From NCBI GenBank assembly GCA_963789025.1, contig CAWBIT010000013.1:434001-498000 (forward strand): 64,000 nt of DNA, read 5' to 3'. The position numbers and the translations under genes were made by a program. This stretch comes from AP-15 sp963789025 (GTDB lineage: Bacteria > Pseudomonadota > Alphaproteobacteria > ATCC43930 > CGMCC-115725). The notes under the pieces are model-generated. The model had not been told where the DNA came from. It did not search any database and worked only from the letters and a program-made list of their open reading frames with translations. This document shows, piece by piece, positions 26,046 to 36,296 of the stretch (its first letter is position 1; the number at the start of each line of letters is the position of its first letter).

Positions 26046-27023
26046 GCCTCAAGGGAGGAAACCGCGGAGGAGTTGGCACCGGCAGTGGTGTCGGTCTATG
26101 GGGATTTGTCGCCGGCGACTGCGCTGATCTTTCGGTTTAAACCAAGGACGACGGCTGAGGATATACCGCGGAGTTGGTTTTGGTCGCGGTGTGCAGGATC
26201 GGAAGGGTGGTCTCGCGGTGAGCGATCTGCGTTTTGGCGATCGAAGGCGGCGCTGACAGTTGCGGTTGGCGGAGGGTAGCCGTTGCCGATGAGATATCGG
26301 CCTGGAACTGGCGCGGCAATGTGGGATGGCGACAGGAGCGTGCTGGTCATGAGCTGTCGAAGCCGATTGCTGGACTGGGCCACAGTCGCGGCTGGCAGCC
26401 GGGTTCGAAGGTCTCGACAATGATCATAGGCCCGCCGCAGCAGGGACAAATATTCCGCTCTTGGTCTTCGTGACCACCGTCGGCGCGATCGCTGTCAGCG
26501 CTCGCGGGAGCTGGGTCGGGTACGCCGAGGAGCCGACGGGCCAATGCGATGTTGTCGGCCCGGTTGGCGTTGGCGAGGAGGCCGTAGTGGCGGATGCGGT
26601 CGGGCAGCACATGGATCAGATAGCGGCGGATGAACTCGTCGGCATCGAGCATCATAAGCTTGTAGCGAACGTTGCGTTTGGCCCGGTAATCCTTCCATTT
26701 GAAAGTCACGCGTTCGCCGTCGAAGGCGACGAGCCGGCTATTGGCAATAGCGATCCGGTGCGTGTAGCGGGACAGGTAGGCGAGCACCGCGTCGGGTCCG
26801 CCAAAAGGCGGCTTGGCATAGACCACCCATTCGATCTTTCGCAGTGCGCCGAGGTGGGTTTTGAAGACTGCCGGCTCGGCCAGGGCGGCCTGGTCGGCGA
26901 AGAATTCCAGACGCCCGGCCTGGTACGCGGCGATCAGCCTTTCCAGGAACAGACGGCGGAACAGCCGTGAGAGCACCCGCACGGACACAAAGAAGCCGGG
27001 CCGGCAGGCAATCCAGTGCTGGC

Positions 27024-27047
27024 CCCCGGCCTGCGCCGGGGCAGGCT
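27024..27047. repeat. 24-nt palindromic insertion, in frame
   Basis: CCCCGGCCTGCGCCGGGG followed by CAGGCT. Lies in the transposase between VPGGGFTP and HWIACRPGFF, where family members have only a few residues, so it appears to add about eight codons (KPAPAQAG) without breaking the frame. Confidence 0.6.
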
Positions 27048-27285
27048 TGGGCGTGAAGCCGCCGCCGGGTACGATGATATGGGCGTGCGGATGGTGGGTC
27101 AGTGCCGATCCCCAGATGTGCAGCACGGCGGTGAGCCCGATGCTCGCGCCGAGGTGCTTGGGGTCCGCCGCGATGATGATCAGGGTCTCGGCGGCGGCTT
27201 TCAGCAGCAGGTCATAGACCACCGCCTTGTTCTGATAGGCGATGTCGGCGATCGCTCCCGGCAAGGTGAAGACAACATGGAAATA

Positions 27286-27308
27286 GAGCCTGCCCCGGCG
27301 AAAGCCGG
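27286..27308. repeat. 23-nt palindromic insertion, frameshifting
   Basis: Plus strand GAGCCTGCCCCGGCGAAAGC then CGG. It sits exactly between the codons for LLPVP and YFHVVF of the transposase. Removing 23 nt restores the frame. Orientation is opposite to the two copies in the recombinase gene. Confidence 0.8.
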
Positions 27309-27743
27309 GGGCACGGGCAGGAGTTCGGCCTGGCGGTCGGCCAGCCACTCCTTGGCAGCTACAGCCTGGCACTTGGGGCAGTGCCGGTTGCGGCAGGAGT
27401 TGTAGGAGATGCGCAGGTGGGCGCAGTCCTCACAGCGTTCGATATGACCGCCCAACGCCGCCGTTCGGCAGCGCTCGATCGCCGACATGACCTTCAGTTG
27501 GCCGAGGCTGACGTGACCGGCGTGGGACGCACGCCAGGCCGGCCCGCGATGGCGGAAGATGTCCGCCACCTCGACCCCCACGGGACAAGCCCGTGGGCTG
27601 AAGGCCCACGGCCGTAACAACGGCCGCGGTCAGCCAGGCATCTTCAGCAGAACATCGAGCGGGCTCGTCACCTCGCCAATCGCGCTGATGGCGACGCGTG
27701 TGTAGAGCGCCGTGGTGTCGAGCTTCTTGTGTCCGAGCAGGAC

Positions 27744-27766
27744 CCCCGCCTTCGCGGGGGCAGGCT
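27744..27766. repeat. 23-nt palindromic insertion in recombinase (site 1)
   Basis: Minus strand AGCCTGCCCCCGCGAAGGCG then GGG, between the codons for DIRVIQ and VLLGHK. Identical by eye to the unit at 28043-28065. Confidence 0.85.
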
Positions 27767-28042
27767 CTGGATCACCCGGATATCGGTCTTTTGCTCCAGA
27801 AGATGGGTGGCAAAGCTGTGCCGCAGGGTATGAACACCGACGCGCTTGGCAATGCCGGCACGTGCCGCCGCCAAGCGAACGAGCCGGTGGAGCTGGCGCG
27901 CGCTCATGTGCCGCCCGCGGTAGCCGGGAAACAACCAGGGCTGGCCGGGGTGCATCCATCCCTTCTTGCGCGCGACGCGCCACCATTCGCGCAATAGCTC
28001 GAGAAGGTTCGGCGAAAGAATGACGTACCGATCCTTCTTGCC

Positions 28043-28065
28043 CCCCGCCTTCGCGGGGGCAGGCT
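28043..28065. repeat. 23-nt palindromic insertion in recombinase (site 2)
   Basis: Same 23-nt unit and orientation as 27744-27766, between the codons for RVEQGK and GKKDRY. Its core CCCCCGCCTTCGCGGGGG is a near-perfect hairpin with a TTCG-type loop. Confidence 0.85.
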
Positions 28066-28551
28066 CTTCCCCTGTTCGACCCGGATGACCATTCGATCAC
28101 GATCGATATCGGTGAGCTTCAGGGATATGACCTCCGAGGCTCGCAGGCCGGTGGCATAAGTCAGGCTCAGGACCGCCTTCTGTTTGATGTTTGTCGCCGA
28201 CGCGAGCAGCCGACCGACCTCTTCCGGGCTGAGAACAACGGGGAGGCGGCGCGGCTCGCGGACCGACACGACCGCGTCGGCAAGATCGCTGCGCTTGAGC
28301 GTGACCTTGAAGAAGAACCGCAGGGCACTGGCAGTGGCGTTGACGGTCGATACAGTCGCTCCGATCGACGCCAGCCACAGCTGATACCGATGGACATCCT
28401 CCGCGGTGGCCTTGTCGGGAGAGTGGCCAACGAAATCGGCAAAGCTTTTGACGCGGCGGATATAGTCGTGCTGAGTCTTGGGGCCAAGCCGGCGGATCGC
28501 CATGTCGTCGATCAGTCGCCGGCGTAACGGGCTGACGGTCTTGTCGGTCAT

Positions 28552-28906
28552 TGGGGGCTCCTGTCTTGGGTGAGGCTTTAGGCCCCTCAATCTCAAGACA
28601 GGACGCCTGTCCCCCGCTACTCCCCGAACTCTCTTGTCGCTACAAGTCACCGCGAGAGCGGTTTAGTCCAATACCGCACAGCGGCGGTTCGAGTTCGTGG
28701 CGCTGGCGGTCGCTTGTGCGCCGAAAGCGGACCACCCTGGCGACCACAGCCAGAACGGTGCGATGGTTAGCGGTCACCCCGCGTTGAGGGCGGCCGGCAC
28801 GTCATTCTTTGGCGGCGGCGCCGGGGAGCTGCGTCCGCATATAGCTCCCATCGTCGCGGGCGAGTAATCTACGGTTGCGCCGAGAACAAGGGGGACGAGG
28901 GGCGAC
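28552..28906. other. Intergenic between IS91-type genes and the cyclase, no gene seen
   Basis: No credible ORF. The right boundary of the IS91-type element should lie here but shows no inverted repeat I can identify. The cyclase promoter must also be in this stretch; no obvious -35/-10 pair stands out. Confidence 0.4.
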
Positions 28907-31900
28907 GTGGACGTTGGTGATTGGTTGCGCCGGCTCGACCTGGAGCAATACGCCCCGGCGTTTGCCGAGAACGCGATCGATTGGTCAGTATTGCCGAGCC
29001 TCACGCCCGACAACCTAAGGGACATCGGCGTCGCCGCTGTCGGCCATCGCCGCAAATTGCTCAACGCGATTGCCGCGTTGTCCGCCGCGCCCGCGGCCGA
29101 ACCGACGCTGCTAACATCCTCCGAGCCGATCGCGGCGCCATCCGGTGTCGAGCGGCGGCAACTCACTGTCATGTTCTGCGATTTGGTGGGCTCGACGGCG
29201 CTAGCGGCGCGGCTTGATCCGGAGGATTTGCGCGAGGTCATCGGCGCCTATCACGCCGCGGTCGCGGAGGAGGTTGGGTGGCTCGGCGGGTTTGTCGCGA
29301 AGTACATGGGTGACGGCGTGTTGATCTATTTCGGCTATCCGCAGGCGCATGAGCACGATGCCGAGCGCGCTGTGCGCGCCGGGCTGGCGCTGGCCGAGCG
29401 GGTGCCAAAGCTCGCCGCAAGTGAGACCCTCACCGCCCGCATCGGCATCGCCACTGGGCTTGTCGTCGTCGGCGATCTCATCGGCACGGGCGCGGCGCAG
29501 GAGCAGGCGGTGGTCGGCGAGACGCCGAACCTGGCGGCGCGCCTGCAGGGAATCGCCGAGCCGGGCGCCGTCATCATCGCCGAGAGCACGCGCCGTCTTC
29601 TCGGCAATCTCTTCGTGCTCCGGGACCTTGGGGCCAGGGATTTCAAGGGCCTCGCCGGGCCGGTGCGGGCGTGGGCCGCGCTGCGAGCAAGCTCTGTAGC
29701 AAGCCGCTTTGAGGCCCTGCACACGACCAGCCTGAGCGCCCTCGTGGGGCGGGAAGAGGAACTCGAATTGCTGCTCCGGCGCTGGTCTCGGGCAAAGACC
29801 GGCGCAGGCCAAATCGTGCTACTTTCCGGCGAGGCAGGGATCGGGAAATCGCGGCTCACGGCCGCGTTCCTGGAACGCCTCGCCTCCGAGCCGCATACCC
29901 GCCTGCGGTATTTCTGCTCGCCGCAACATACCGACAGCGCGCTCTATCCGATCATCGGCCAGATGGAACGCGCCGCTGGACTGACACATTACGACAAGCT
30001 GCAGGCGAAGCTCGACAAGCTCGACGCCATGCTCGCGCAGACCTCGACCTCGATCGAGGACGCCGCGCTCCTTGCCGAGATGCTGTCGCTCCCGAATGAC
30101 GGACGCTATCCCACGCTTGATTTGGCGCCGGAGCAGCATCGAGAAAGGACGCTGGATGCGCTTATGGCGCAAATGCAGGTCCAGACACGCTCCAGTCCAG
30201 TGCTGATGATCATCGAGGATGCACACTGGATCGACCCCACGGCCTTGGAGCTGTTCGGCCGGGCGGTGGACCGGATTAAGGCTCTTCCGGCGCTGCTCAT
30301 CGTGACGTTCCGCCCCGAGTTCAACGCGCCGTGGGTGGGACAGTCGCATGTGATGAGCTTGACACTCAACCGGCTCGGGGAGCGTGAAGCGGCAGGCATC
30401 ATTGCGGGGCTGGTCGGGAACAAGAATCTGCCGGCGGATGTGATATCGGAGATCGTCGAGCGCACCGACGGCATTCCCCTGTTCGTGGAGGAGATGACGA
30501 AGGCGGTGCTGGAGGCGGAGAACGAGAGCGCGGCCCGGCGCACAGTTGCGGCGGCTCCGTCTCCGGCCCTGGCGGTCCCCGCGAGCTTGCACGCGTCGCT
30601 GATGGCGCGGCTCGACCGGCTCGGCCCAGCCAAGGAGGTGGCGCAGATCGGTGCGGCGATCGGCCGGGAGTTCTCGCATGCGCTGCTGGCGTCAGTGGCG
30701 CGCAAACCAGACGCGGAGCTGGGGTCGGCGCTCGACCGTCTTGTTCAGGCAGGTTTGCTGTTCCGGCAGGGCATGCCGCCGCATGCGAGCTACCTGTTCA
30801 AGCATGCCCTTGTGCAGGATGCGGCCTATGGCACGCTCCTGCGCGAGAAGCGGCGCGCGCTTCACGGCCGTATCGCCCAAACCCTTGAAAGCCAATTCGT
30901 TGAAATTGCCGAGAGCCGGCCCGAGATCCTGGCGGGTCACTGCACAGAGGCCGGGCTAATCGAGAAGGCTGCAGGTTTGTGGGGCAAGGCGGGACAGCGC
31001 TCGCTCGACCGCTCAGCGCTGGTCGAAGCTGCGGCCCAGCTCACCCGTGCCCTCGAGCAGATCGCAACCTTGCCCGGCACGCCGGCGCTGCGTCGCGAGC
31101 AGATCAAGCTTCAGGTCGCGCTCATCACCCCACTCTTCCGCACCAAGGGCTATGCCGCCGCCAAACCCAAGGCGGCTGCGGAGCGGGCACGGTTGCTGAT
31201 CGAGCGAGCGCAGGCGCTGGGAGAGCCTCCCGAAGACCCGTTGCTGTTGTTCCAGGTCCTGTTCGGCTTCTGGGTCGCGAATCAGGTGGCGTTCAACGGC
31301 GATGTCTGTCGCGAGCTTGCGGTGCAGTTCCTGGCGCTCGCGGAGAAGCAAAGGGCGACAGTCCCGCTCATGATGGGGCATCGCATCATGGGCGGTTCGT
31401 TGCTGTTGGCGGGAGATATCACGGAAGGCCGTGCGCACTACGATCAGGCGATCGCGCTTTACGAACCTGCCGAGCACCGTCCCTTAGCGGCACGATTCGG
31501 GCAAGACGTCGGGGTGACAGCCTTATCCTTTCGGTCGTTGGCTTTTTGGCTGCTTGGCTATCCCGACGCCTCGCTCAGAGACGCTGATGACGCAGTCAAG
31601 AATGCGCGAGAGATGGGGCAAGCCGGTTCGTTGATGTTGGCTTTATGCCACACCGCGATACAATATACACTCTGCGGCAACCGCGCCGCGGGAGCCGCGC
31701 GCGCTCAGGAGCTTACCGCTCTGGCCGAAGAAAAAGGTTCCCTGTTTTGGAAGGTACTTGGAATGATGCGTCAGGGCAGCGTATTGGCCCTGACGGGCAG
31801 GGCGTCGGACGCGATCGAAATATTGGTCTCCGGGATTACTGCCTTGCGGACAACAGGGGCAACATTTTGGATACCATTCCATTTGTCGCACTTGGCACGC

Positions 31901-32275
31901 GCCCATGCGGAACTTGGGCAATTCGAGGAGGCTTGGCGCTGCATCGGCGAAGCGACGATAGCGGTGGAAACAACCAAAGAAAAGTGGTGCGAGGCGGAGG
32001 TCCATCGCACGGCCGGGGAGATCGCGCTGATGGGGCCGCAGCCGGACGCGTCCAAGGCGGAGGCACATTTTGCGCGGGCACTCGCCGTCGGGCGCGACCA
32101 GACGGCGAGGTCCTGGGAGTTGCGGACAGGGACAAGCACTGCTCGCCTGTGGCGCGACCAAGGCAAACGACAGCAGGCCCGCGATCTTCTCGCGCCGGTC
32201 TACAACTGGTTCACCGAAGGCTTCGACACCGCGGATCTTAAAGAGGCCAAGGCGTTGCTCGACGAACTGGCGTGA
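28907..32275 (+). CDS. SAM-domain/class III nucleotide cyclase/AAA ATPase/TPR signalling protein
   Basis: 1122 aa. Order: SAM-like domain (3-58, WLRRLDLEQYAPAFAENAID); class III cyclase homology domain (about 82-260) with metal-binding Asp92 (FCDLVGST) and Asp136 (MGDGVLIYFG); AAA/STAND-type ATPase with Walker A GEAGIGKS (308-315) and Walker B LMIIEDAHWID; then TPR-like helical repeats to the C-terminus. Predicted cytoplasmic, making cAMP or cGMP under control of an ATP-dependent switch. Proteins of this build are multiplied in alphaproteobacteria. Monocistronic; the adjacent strand-mates are McrBC genes 260 nt downstream. Confidence 0.92.
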   Translation: MDVGDWLRRLDLEQYAPAFAENAIDWSVLPSLTPDNLRDIGVAAVGHRRKLLNAIAALSAAPAAEPTLLTSSEPIAAPSGVERRQLTVMFCDLVGSTALAARLDPEDLREVIGAYHAAVAEEVGWLGGFVAKYMGDGVLIYFGYPQAHEHDAERAVRAGLALAERVPKLAASETLTARIGIATGLVVVGDLIGTGAAQEQAVVGETPNLAARLQGIAEPGAVIIAESTRRLLGNLFVLRDLGARDFKGLAGPVRAWAALRASSVASRFEALHTTSLSALVGREEELELLLRRWSRAKTGAGQIVLLSGEAGIGKSRLTAAFLERLASEPHTRLRYFCSPQHTDSALYPIIGQMERAAGLTHYDKLQAKLDKLDAMLAQTSTSIEDAALLAEMLSLPNDGRYPTLDLAPEQHRERTLDALMAQMQVQTRSSPVLMIIEDAHWIDPTALELFGRAVDRIKALPALLIVTFRPEFNAPWVGQSHVMSLTLNRLGEREAAGIIAGLVGNKNLPADVISEIVERTDGIPLFVEEMTKAVLEAENESAARRTVAAAPSPALAVPASLHASLMARLDRLGPAKEVAQIGAAIGREFSHALLASVARKPDAELGSALDRLVQAGLLFRQGMPPHASYLFKHALVQDAAYGTLLREKRRALHGRIAQTLESQFVEIAESRPEILAGHCTEAGLIEKAAGLWGKAGQRSLDRSALVEAAAQLTRALEQIATLPGTPALRREQIKLQVALITPLFRTKGYAAAKPKAAAERARLLIERAQALGEPPEDPLLLFQVLFGFWVANQVAFNGDVCRELAVQFLALAEKQRATVPLMMGHRIMGGSLLLAGDITEGRAHYDQAIALYEPAEHRPLAARFGQDVGVTALSFRSLAFWLLGYPDASLRDADDAVKNAREMGQAGSLMLALCHTAIQYTLCGNRAAGAARAQELTALAEEKGSLFWKVLGMMRQGSVLALTGRASDAIEILVSGITALRTTGATFWIPFHLSHLARAHAELGQFEEAWRCIGEATIAVETTKEKWCEAEVHRTAGEIALMGPQPDASKAEAHFARALAVGRDQTARSWELRTGTSTARLWRDQGKRQQARDLLAPVYNWFTEGFDTADLKEAKALLDELA

Positions 32276-32534
32276 GCCTTCCTCAAGGTCGCTTGCGGGG
32301 CATGAGGACGCGTTCCCGCGGGCCGAGGCTGAGCGCCCGCTGTCGGTTCAGTCAAGGGAACTTCGCGGGGACGCGGGGCAAGGGGCGAGACGCGCCGATA
32401 GCGGCCGTTCCGCGAAGGCGCGTTAAAGCCGCGACGATCGGGCTTTGCTCCGCTGGCATTGACGCTACAGGCGACATAGACCGCACGGGCAAATCGTGTC
32501 GTAGTTTAGCCTTTCGTTCGGGGCACACGGCGGC

Positions 32535-34823
32535 ATGACTAGTTTGGACCGGCGCATCGTTGAAAGCTTGCGCTCAGCCTATGACCGGCGAATGAGCCGC
32601 GGCGAACTGCTCTCAACGGATCGCCTTCAGGCGGGCCACGTCGCGTTTCGGGCTCGTTTCGGGCCGGATGCGCTTAAATCATTGGATGGCCCGGCATTGC
32701 TCCGTGCGATGCATGCCCACGGGAACAGGGAGAGTCTGGTCTATTGGCTGGAGTTCAAGAACGACGATGAGTTTCCCGGGCAAATGTTCGGGAGTATCGC
32801 CGGCGGCAGCGCTCACAAATTCGGGCTGTTTCGGCGGAGGGAGACGGAACAATGGGTGCAAGGTTCCGTCAACAACGAAAAGAATATCTCTCAAGCTGAC
32901 GCGGTAGCAATCGCACGACGGCACCGAGAGCAGCTGATGGCCGGCGTCAGCTTGCTTGAAGGGGTAGCCGCGGCGGCGGACGATGCCGCTTATCTCGCCT
33001 TGCAAGGAGCGCTCGGAGAGCAAGCGCCGGATATCTGAAGTCTGGCTTGGGCTCACAAATATTGGAGCTTGCTCTTTCCTGAGAAGCTTGACGACTACCA
33101 CAACGAGCGGTGGCAGCGACACCACCTGGTGCGGGTGTTGGAAGAGCCACCCCTGCAGGATGGCCTGTATGTGTGCGCTGGCCGGTTCGTGAGGCTCGCC
33201 GCGGAGATGGGATGGCCGATGAACCATCTCACCACGGCGCTTAATGACCGCGACGGGAACCCTATTCGCTACTGGCGGCTCGGTACGCGTCTTGGCGATG
33301 GGCCATTCATTTGGCCGGCGATGCGCGATGGCTCCTATGCGGCTATTGGCTGGGACGCGATTGGGGATTTGTCCGCTATCGCCGCCGGTGACCACGTCAG
33401 GGAAGCAGTGCGATCGCTGCTTGAGCAGGAGTACGCTGGCGATGCACGCACCCTTTCCACGAGGGCAGGCGAGATCCGGGATTTCATCGAGCGAATGCGG
33501 GCCGGCGACGTGATTGTTGCCGCCGACGGCCAGCGGGTGCTCGGGGTTGGACGGGTGGCCGGTTCTTACCGTTACGAAGACACCGAGCCCACCGGCGCAC
33601 CACACCGTCGAGCCGTCGAATGGGTTTCGACCGCGAAGTGGAATTTGCCGACGACCGAGGGCTTGCGGACAACCTTCTTTCCAATCGGTCGGCACGTAAA
33701 CAACATCCTCGAAATCGAGCGCCGGCTGCTCGACGGCGATACGACATCGCCGCCAAAACCCCGCTTAGCGGCGCCTACGAAGGCATTGCGGCTGGACGGC
33801 ATCCCCGGCCGGGTTCAAGCCATTCTCGAACGAAAGGGCCAGGCGATCCTTTTCGGGCCGCCTGGAACCGGAAAGACCTATTGGGCGCGGCGGACTGCCC
33901 TGGATCTTGCCGCGATCGGCGCTTTCGGACGGCGCTTCGAAGATTTAAGCGTTGGCGAGCGCGACGAAGTCGAAGGAACGGCACAGGCGGCCGGGCTTGT
34001 GTGCTGGTGCACTTTCCATCCCGCGTACGGCTACGAGGATTTCATCGAGGGTTTCCGGCCAGAGCAGGGTGCTGCGGGACAACTGGTGTTCGAACGCCGC
34101 GCCGGGATTTTCAAAACACTCTGCGATCTCGCCGAGCGTACGCCGGATAGGAAGTTTGTGTTGGTGGTGGACGAGATCAATCGGGGGGATATTCCGCGGA
34201 TTTTTGGCGAGCTGCTGACGCTGCGGGAGCGCGATAAGCGCGGTCTAAGGCTGAAGCTGCCGCTCTCCGGCAACAGTTTCGCCGTGCCGGCGAACGTGTA
34301 TTTGATCGGGACGATGAACACAGCCGACCGCTCGATCGCGCTGCTCGATACAGCGTTGCGGCGGCGCTTCGGCTTCGTCGAGCTGATGCCCGACACATCC
34401 GTGCTCAGCGGGGTATCGGCCGGCGGCGTGCCCCTTGGGCCGTGGCTCATCGCGCTGAACGACAGGCTACGAACGCATCTCGGCCGGGATGCGCGGAACC
34501 TTCAGGTCGTGCATGCCTACCTCCTTGAGGACGGCCGTCCAGTGACTGATTTCACGCAGTTCGTGCGAGTGTTGGCCGAGGATCTCGTGCCCTTGCTCGA
34601 AGAGTATTGTTACGAGGATTACGGGGCGCTGGCGCGTATCCTGGGGCCGGGGCTGGTCGACGAAGCCGGTCAACGCATTCGGGAAGGGTTGTTCACGGCA
34701 GGCAAGACGGCGGAGCTGGTGCAGGCGCTGCTAGAGCCGGCGCCGGACATCGTAACTACGGCGGCGGCAGCGACCCCTGAGGAGGTGGAGGAAACGCCGG
34801 AGATGGAGGAGTCCGAGGCATAA
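32535..34823 (+). pseudogene. mcrB: McrB-type restriction ATPase with an internal TGA stop
   Basis: Two reading frames (32535-33038 and 33069-34823) are the same frame, separated only by TGA at 33036. The protein reads straight through as EQAPDI-stop-SLAWAHKYWSLLFPEKLDDY, which looks like a single domain. The second half holds a likely DNA-recognition region (RDFIERMRAGDVIVAADGQR), then AAA+ motifs GPPGTGKT at 33855, LVVDEINRGDIPRIFGELLT and the McrB-type GTMNTADRSIALLDTALRRR. Full length would be 762 codons. McrB powers a modified-cytosine-dependent type IV restriction enzyme with McrC. Translation restart at 33069 would lose the N-terminal 178 residues. Confidence 0.85.
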
Positions 34824-34825
34824 CC

Positions 34826-36111
34826 ATGGTCAGTTTACGGGAGTGGGAGACCCGCGGCCCGGATAAGGACAGGTCGCTGGCTCAACAATCGCTCGACGGA
34901 TTTCCGGCGGGACGGCGACTGGCGGAAGAGTTGTCGAAAACCGGCCGGATCGAAGTGCTTGAACTGGCGCGCGGCCTCGAATTGCGCGCAACATCGTTTG
35001 TCGGGCGGATTTCGCTCGGAGCAATCACGGTAACCATTCATCCCAAAATCACTGGCGGGCCGCTCCTCAGCCTATTTCGTTACGCCTACAGCTTGCGCAA
35101 CCTCGATCTTTACGGCGTGGTGGATTTCACTTCCTCTTCGTGGAGTTTCCAGGATCTTCTCATCCATCAGTTAGCGGCCGAAACAGACGAACTGCTCAAT
35201 CGCGGGATTCATCGTGACTACGAACGTGTCGAGAGCGATCTGGCCAGCCCTCGTGGCCGGATCGACTTCACCCGCTATCTCCAAACCGTTCAGCGCGCGC
35301 AGACGACATTGCCTTGCGTGCATCACCCGCGCATGGAAGACACGCTACTCAACCGGGTGCTCCTCGCGGGGCTCCATTTCGCGGCAGGCCTCGCTGCCGA
35401 TGGCGAGCTCAAGGGACATATGCGGCGGCTGAGCAAGAGGCTCGGTGAGGCGGTCAGCGAACAACGGCTTGACGCGTCACTGATAGCGGAGGCCTGGAGG
35501 TCGATGGACCGCCGGACGGTCGTTTACAAACCAGCGCTGACGCTCATCGAATTGTTGTTGGCTGGCCAGGAGGTGGCGTTGGACGAGGAAGGTAGCCGGG
35601 TGCGGCTGAAGGGCTTCCTCTTCGATATGAACCGCTTTTTTCAGGCGTTCTTGTCCAGATTTCTCCGGGAAAACTTAAGCGGCGTCGAGGTCCATGACGA
35701 ACATCGCCTTAAGGGAATGTTCCGGTATCGACCGGGCGAGAATCCGCTAGCCCGGCGAGATCCGGCGCTCCGTCCAGATTTCGTGTTGACGAGGGGCGGG
35801 CAGACAGTCGCTGTGCTGGACGCGAAGTATCGGGACCTGTGGGAACAACCGCTGCCGCGCGAGATGCTCTATCAACTGGCTCTCTATGGCTCTCGGGCGT
35901 ACCGGTGAACGGGCGTCGGCCATCTTGTACCCGACGGTGGAGGAGGCCGCGAGCGAACAGACGATCGTCATTCAGGAACCTGTGCGGGGCGGGGAGCGCG
36001 CGCGTGATCCTGCGCCCCGTGAATTTGCTGAGATTGAACCAACTCCTGCGCGCCGGGCCGGCGGCGCAGCCGCAACGGGCGGAACTCGCGCGACAGCTCG
36101 CGCTTTGTTAA
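34826..36111 (+). pseudogene. mcrC: McrC-type nuclease subunit with C-terminal frameshifts
   Basis: Starts 2 nt after mcrB stops. N-terminal LSKTGRIEVLELARGLELRA and ITVTIHPKITGGPLLSLFRY are McrC-like. The PD-(D/E)XK nuclease core is present: RPDFVLTRGGQ...VAVLDAKYRDLW near residue 310-335. The first frame stops at 35908, but the family continues in the next frame (GERASAILYPTVEEAASEQT) and then a third (ARVILRPVNLLRLNQLLRAG, stop 36111). So two +1 shifts near 35888 and 35985 scramble the last 70 residues. The nuclease core is intact, but the subunit is probably impaired. Confidence 0.8.
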
Positions 36112-36296
36112 GCGCGGCCGGATTAGTTGCCCGAGCCGCAGGTGACGTCTAACCCGCCCGAGCCGTTCTCGGTCCCATCGGCAAAGGTCGGTTAAGGGGC
36201 ATGAAGAGCAGCTCCCGCCGGGGAGGCTGAGGGTCTGCTATGGGTTGGACTCCAGCCGCAGCCGCCGGGTACCAAGCGTCAGGTTTTGACCACTAG

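Larger units (their letters stand above)
26347..27581 (-). pseudogene. IS91-type transposase broken by a palindromic insertion
   Basis: The N-terminal part (from GTG 27581) has VADIFRHRGPAWRASHAGHV and the zinc-finger CEDC...YNSCRNRHCPKCQ of IS91 transposases, ending AELLPVP. After 23 extra nucleotides (27286-27308) the protein resumes one frame over as YFHVVFTLPGAIADIAYQNK, with HPHAHIIVPGGG (HUH-like motif) and YLSRYTHRIAIANSRL. A second, in-frame 24-nt palindromic unit lies at 27024-27047. Without the 23-nt insertion it would be one protein of about 400 aa. As it stands, rolling-circle transposition activity is unlikely. Confidence 0.85.
27630..28551 (-). pseudogene. IS91-associated tyrosine recombinase broken by two palindromic insertions
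   Basis: From MTDKTVSPLRRRLIDDMAIR the N-terminal SAM-like core-binding domain is intact, as is the catalytic Arg in TYATGLRASEV. After RVEQGK a 23-nt insertion shifts the frame; it resumes KKDRYVILSPNLLELLREWW with the HTLRHSFATHLL box. After DIRVIQ an apparently identical 23-nt insertion shifts again; it resumes LLGHKKLDTTALYTRV with the catalytic Tyr and ends at 27630. All catalytic residues (R, HxxR, H, Y) survive, but in three frames. These recombinases commonly accompany IS91-like transposases. Confidence 0.85.

Noticed and set aside
27024..28065. CRISPR-like array formed by the repeated palindromes
   Set aside because: Unit spacing is irregular (hundreds of bases), orientations differ, and the intervals are coding sequence of one transposon.
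33036..33038. mcrB TGA as a selenocysteine codon
   Set aside because: McrB is not a selenoprotein family, the position is not catalytic and no SECIS-like hairpin is apparent.
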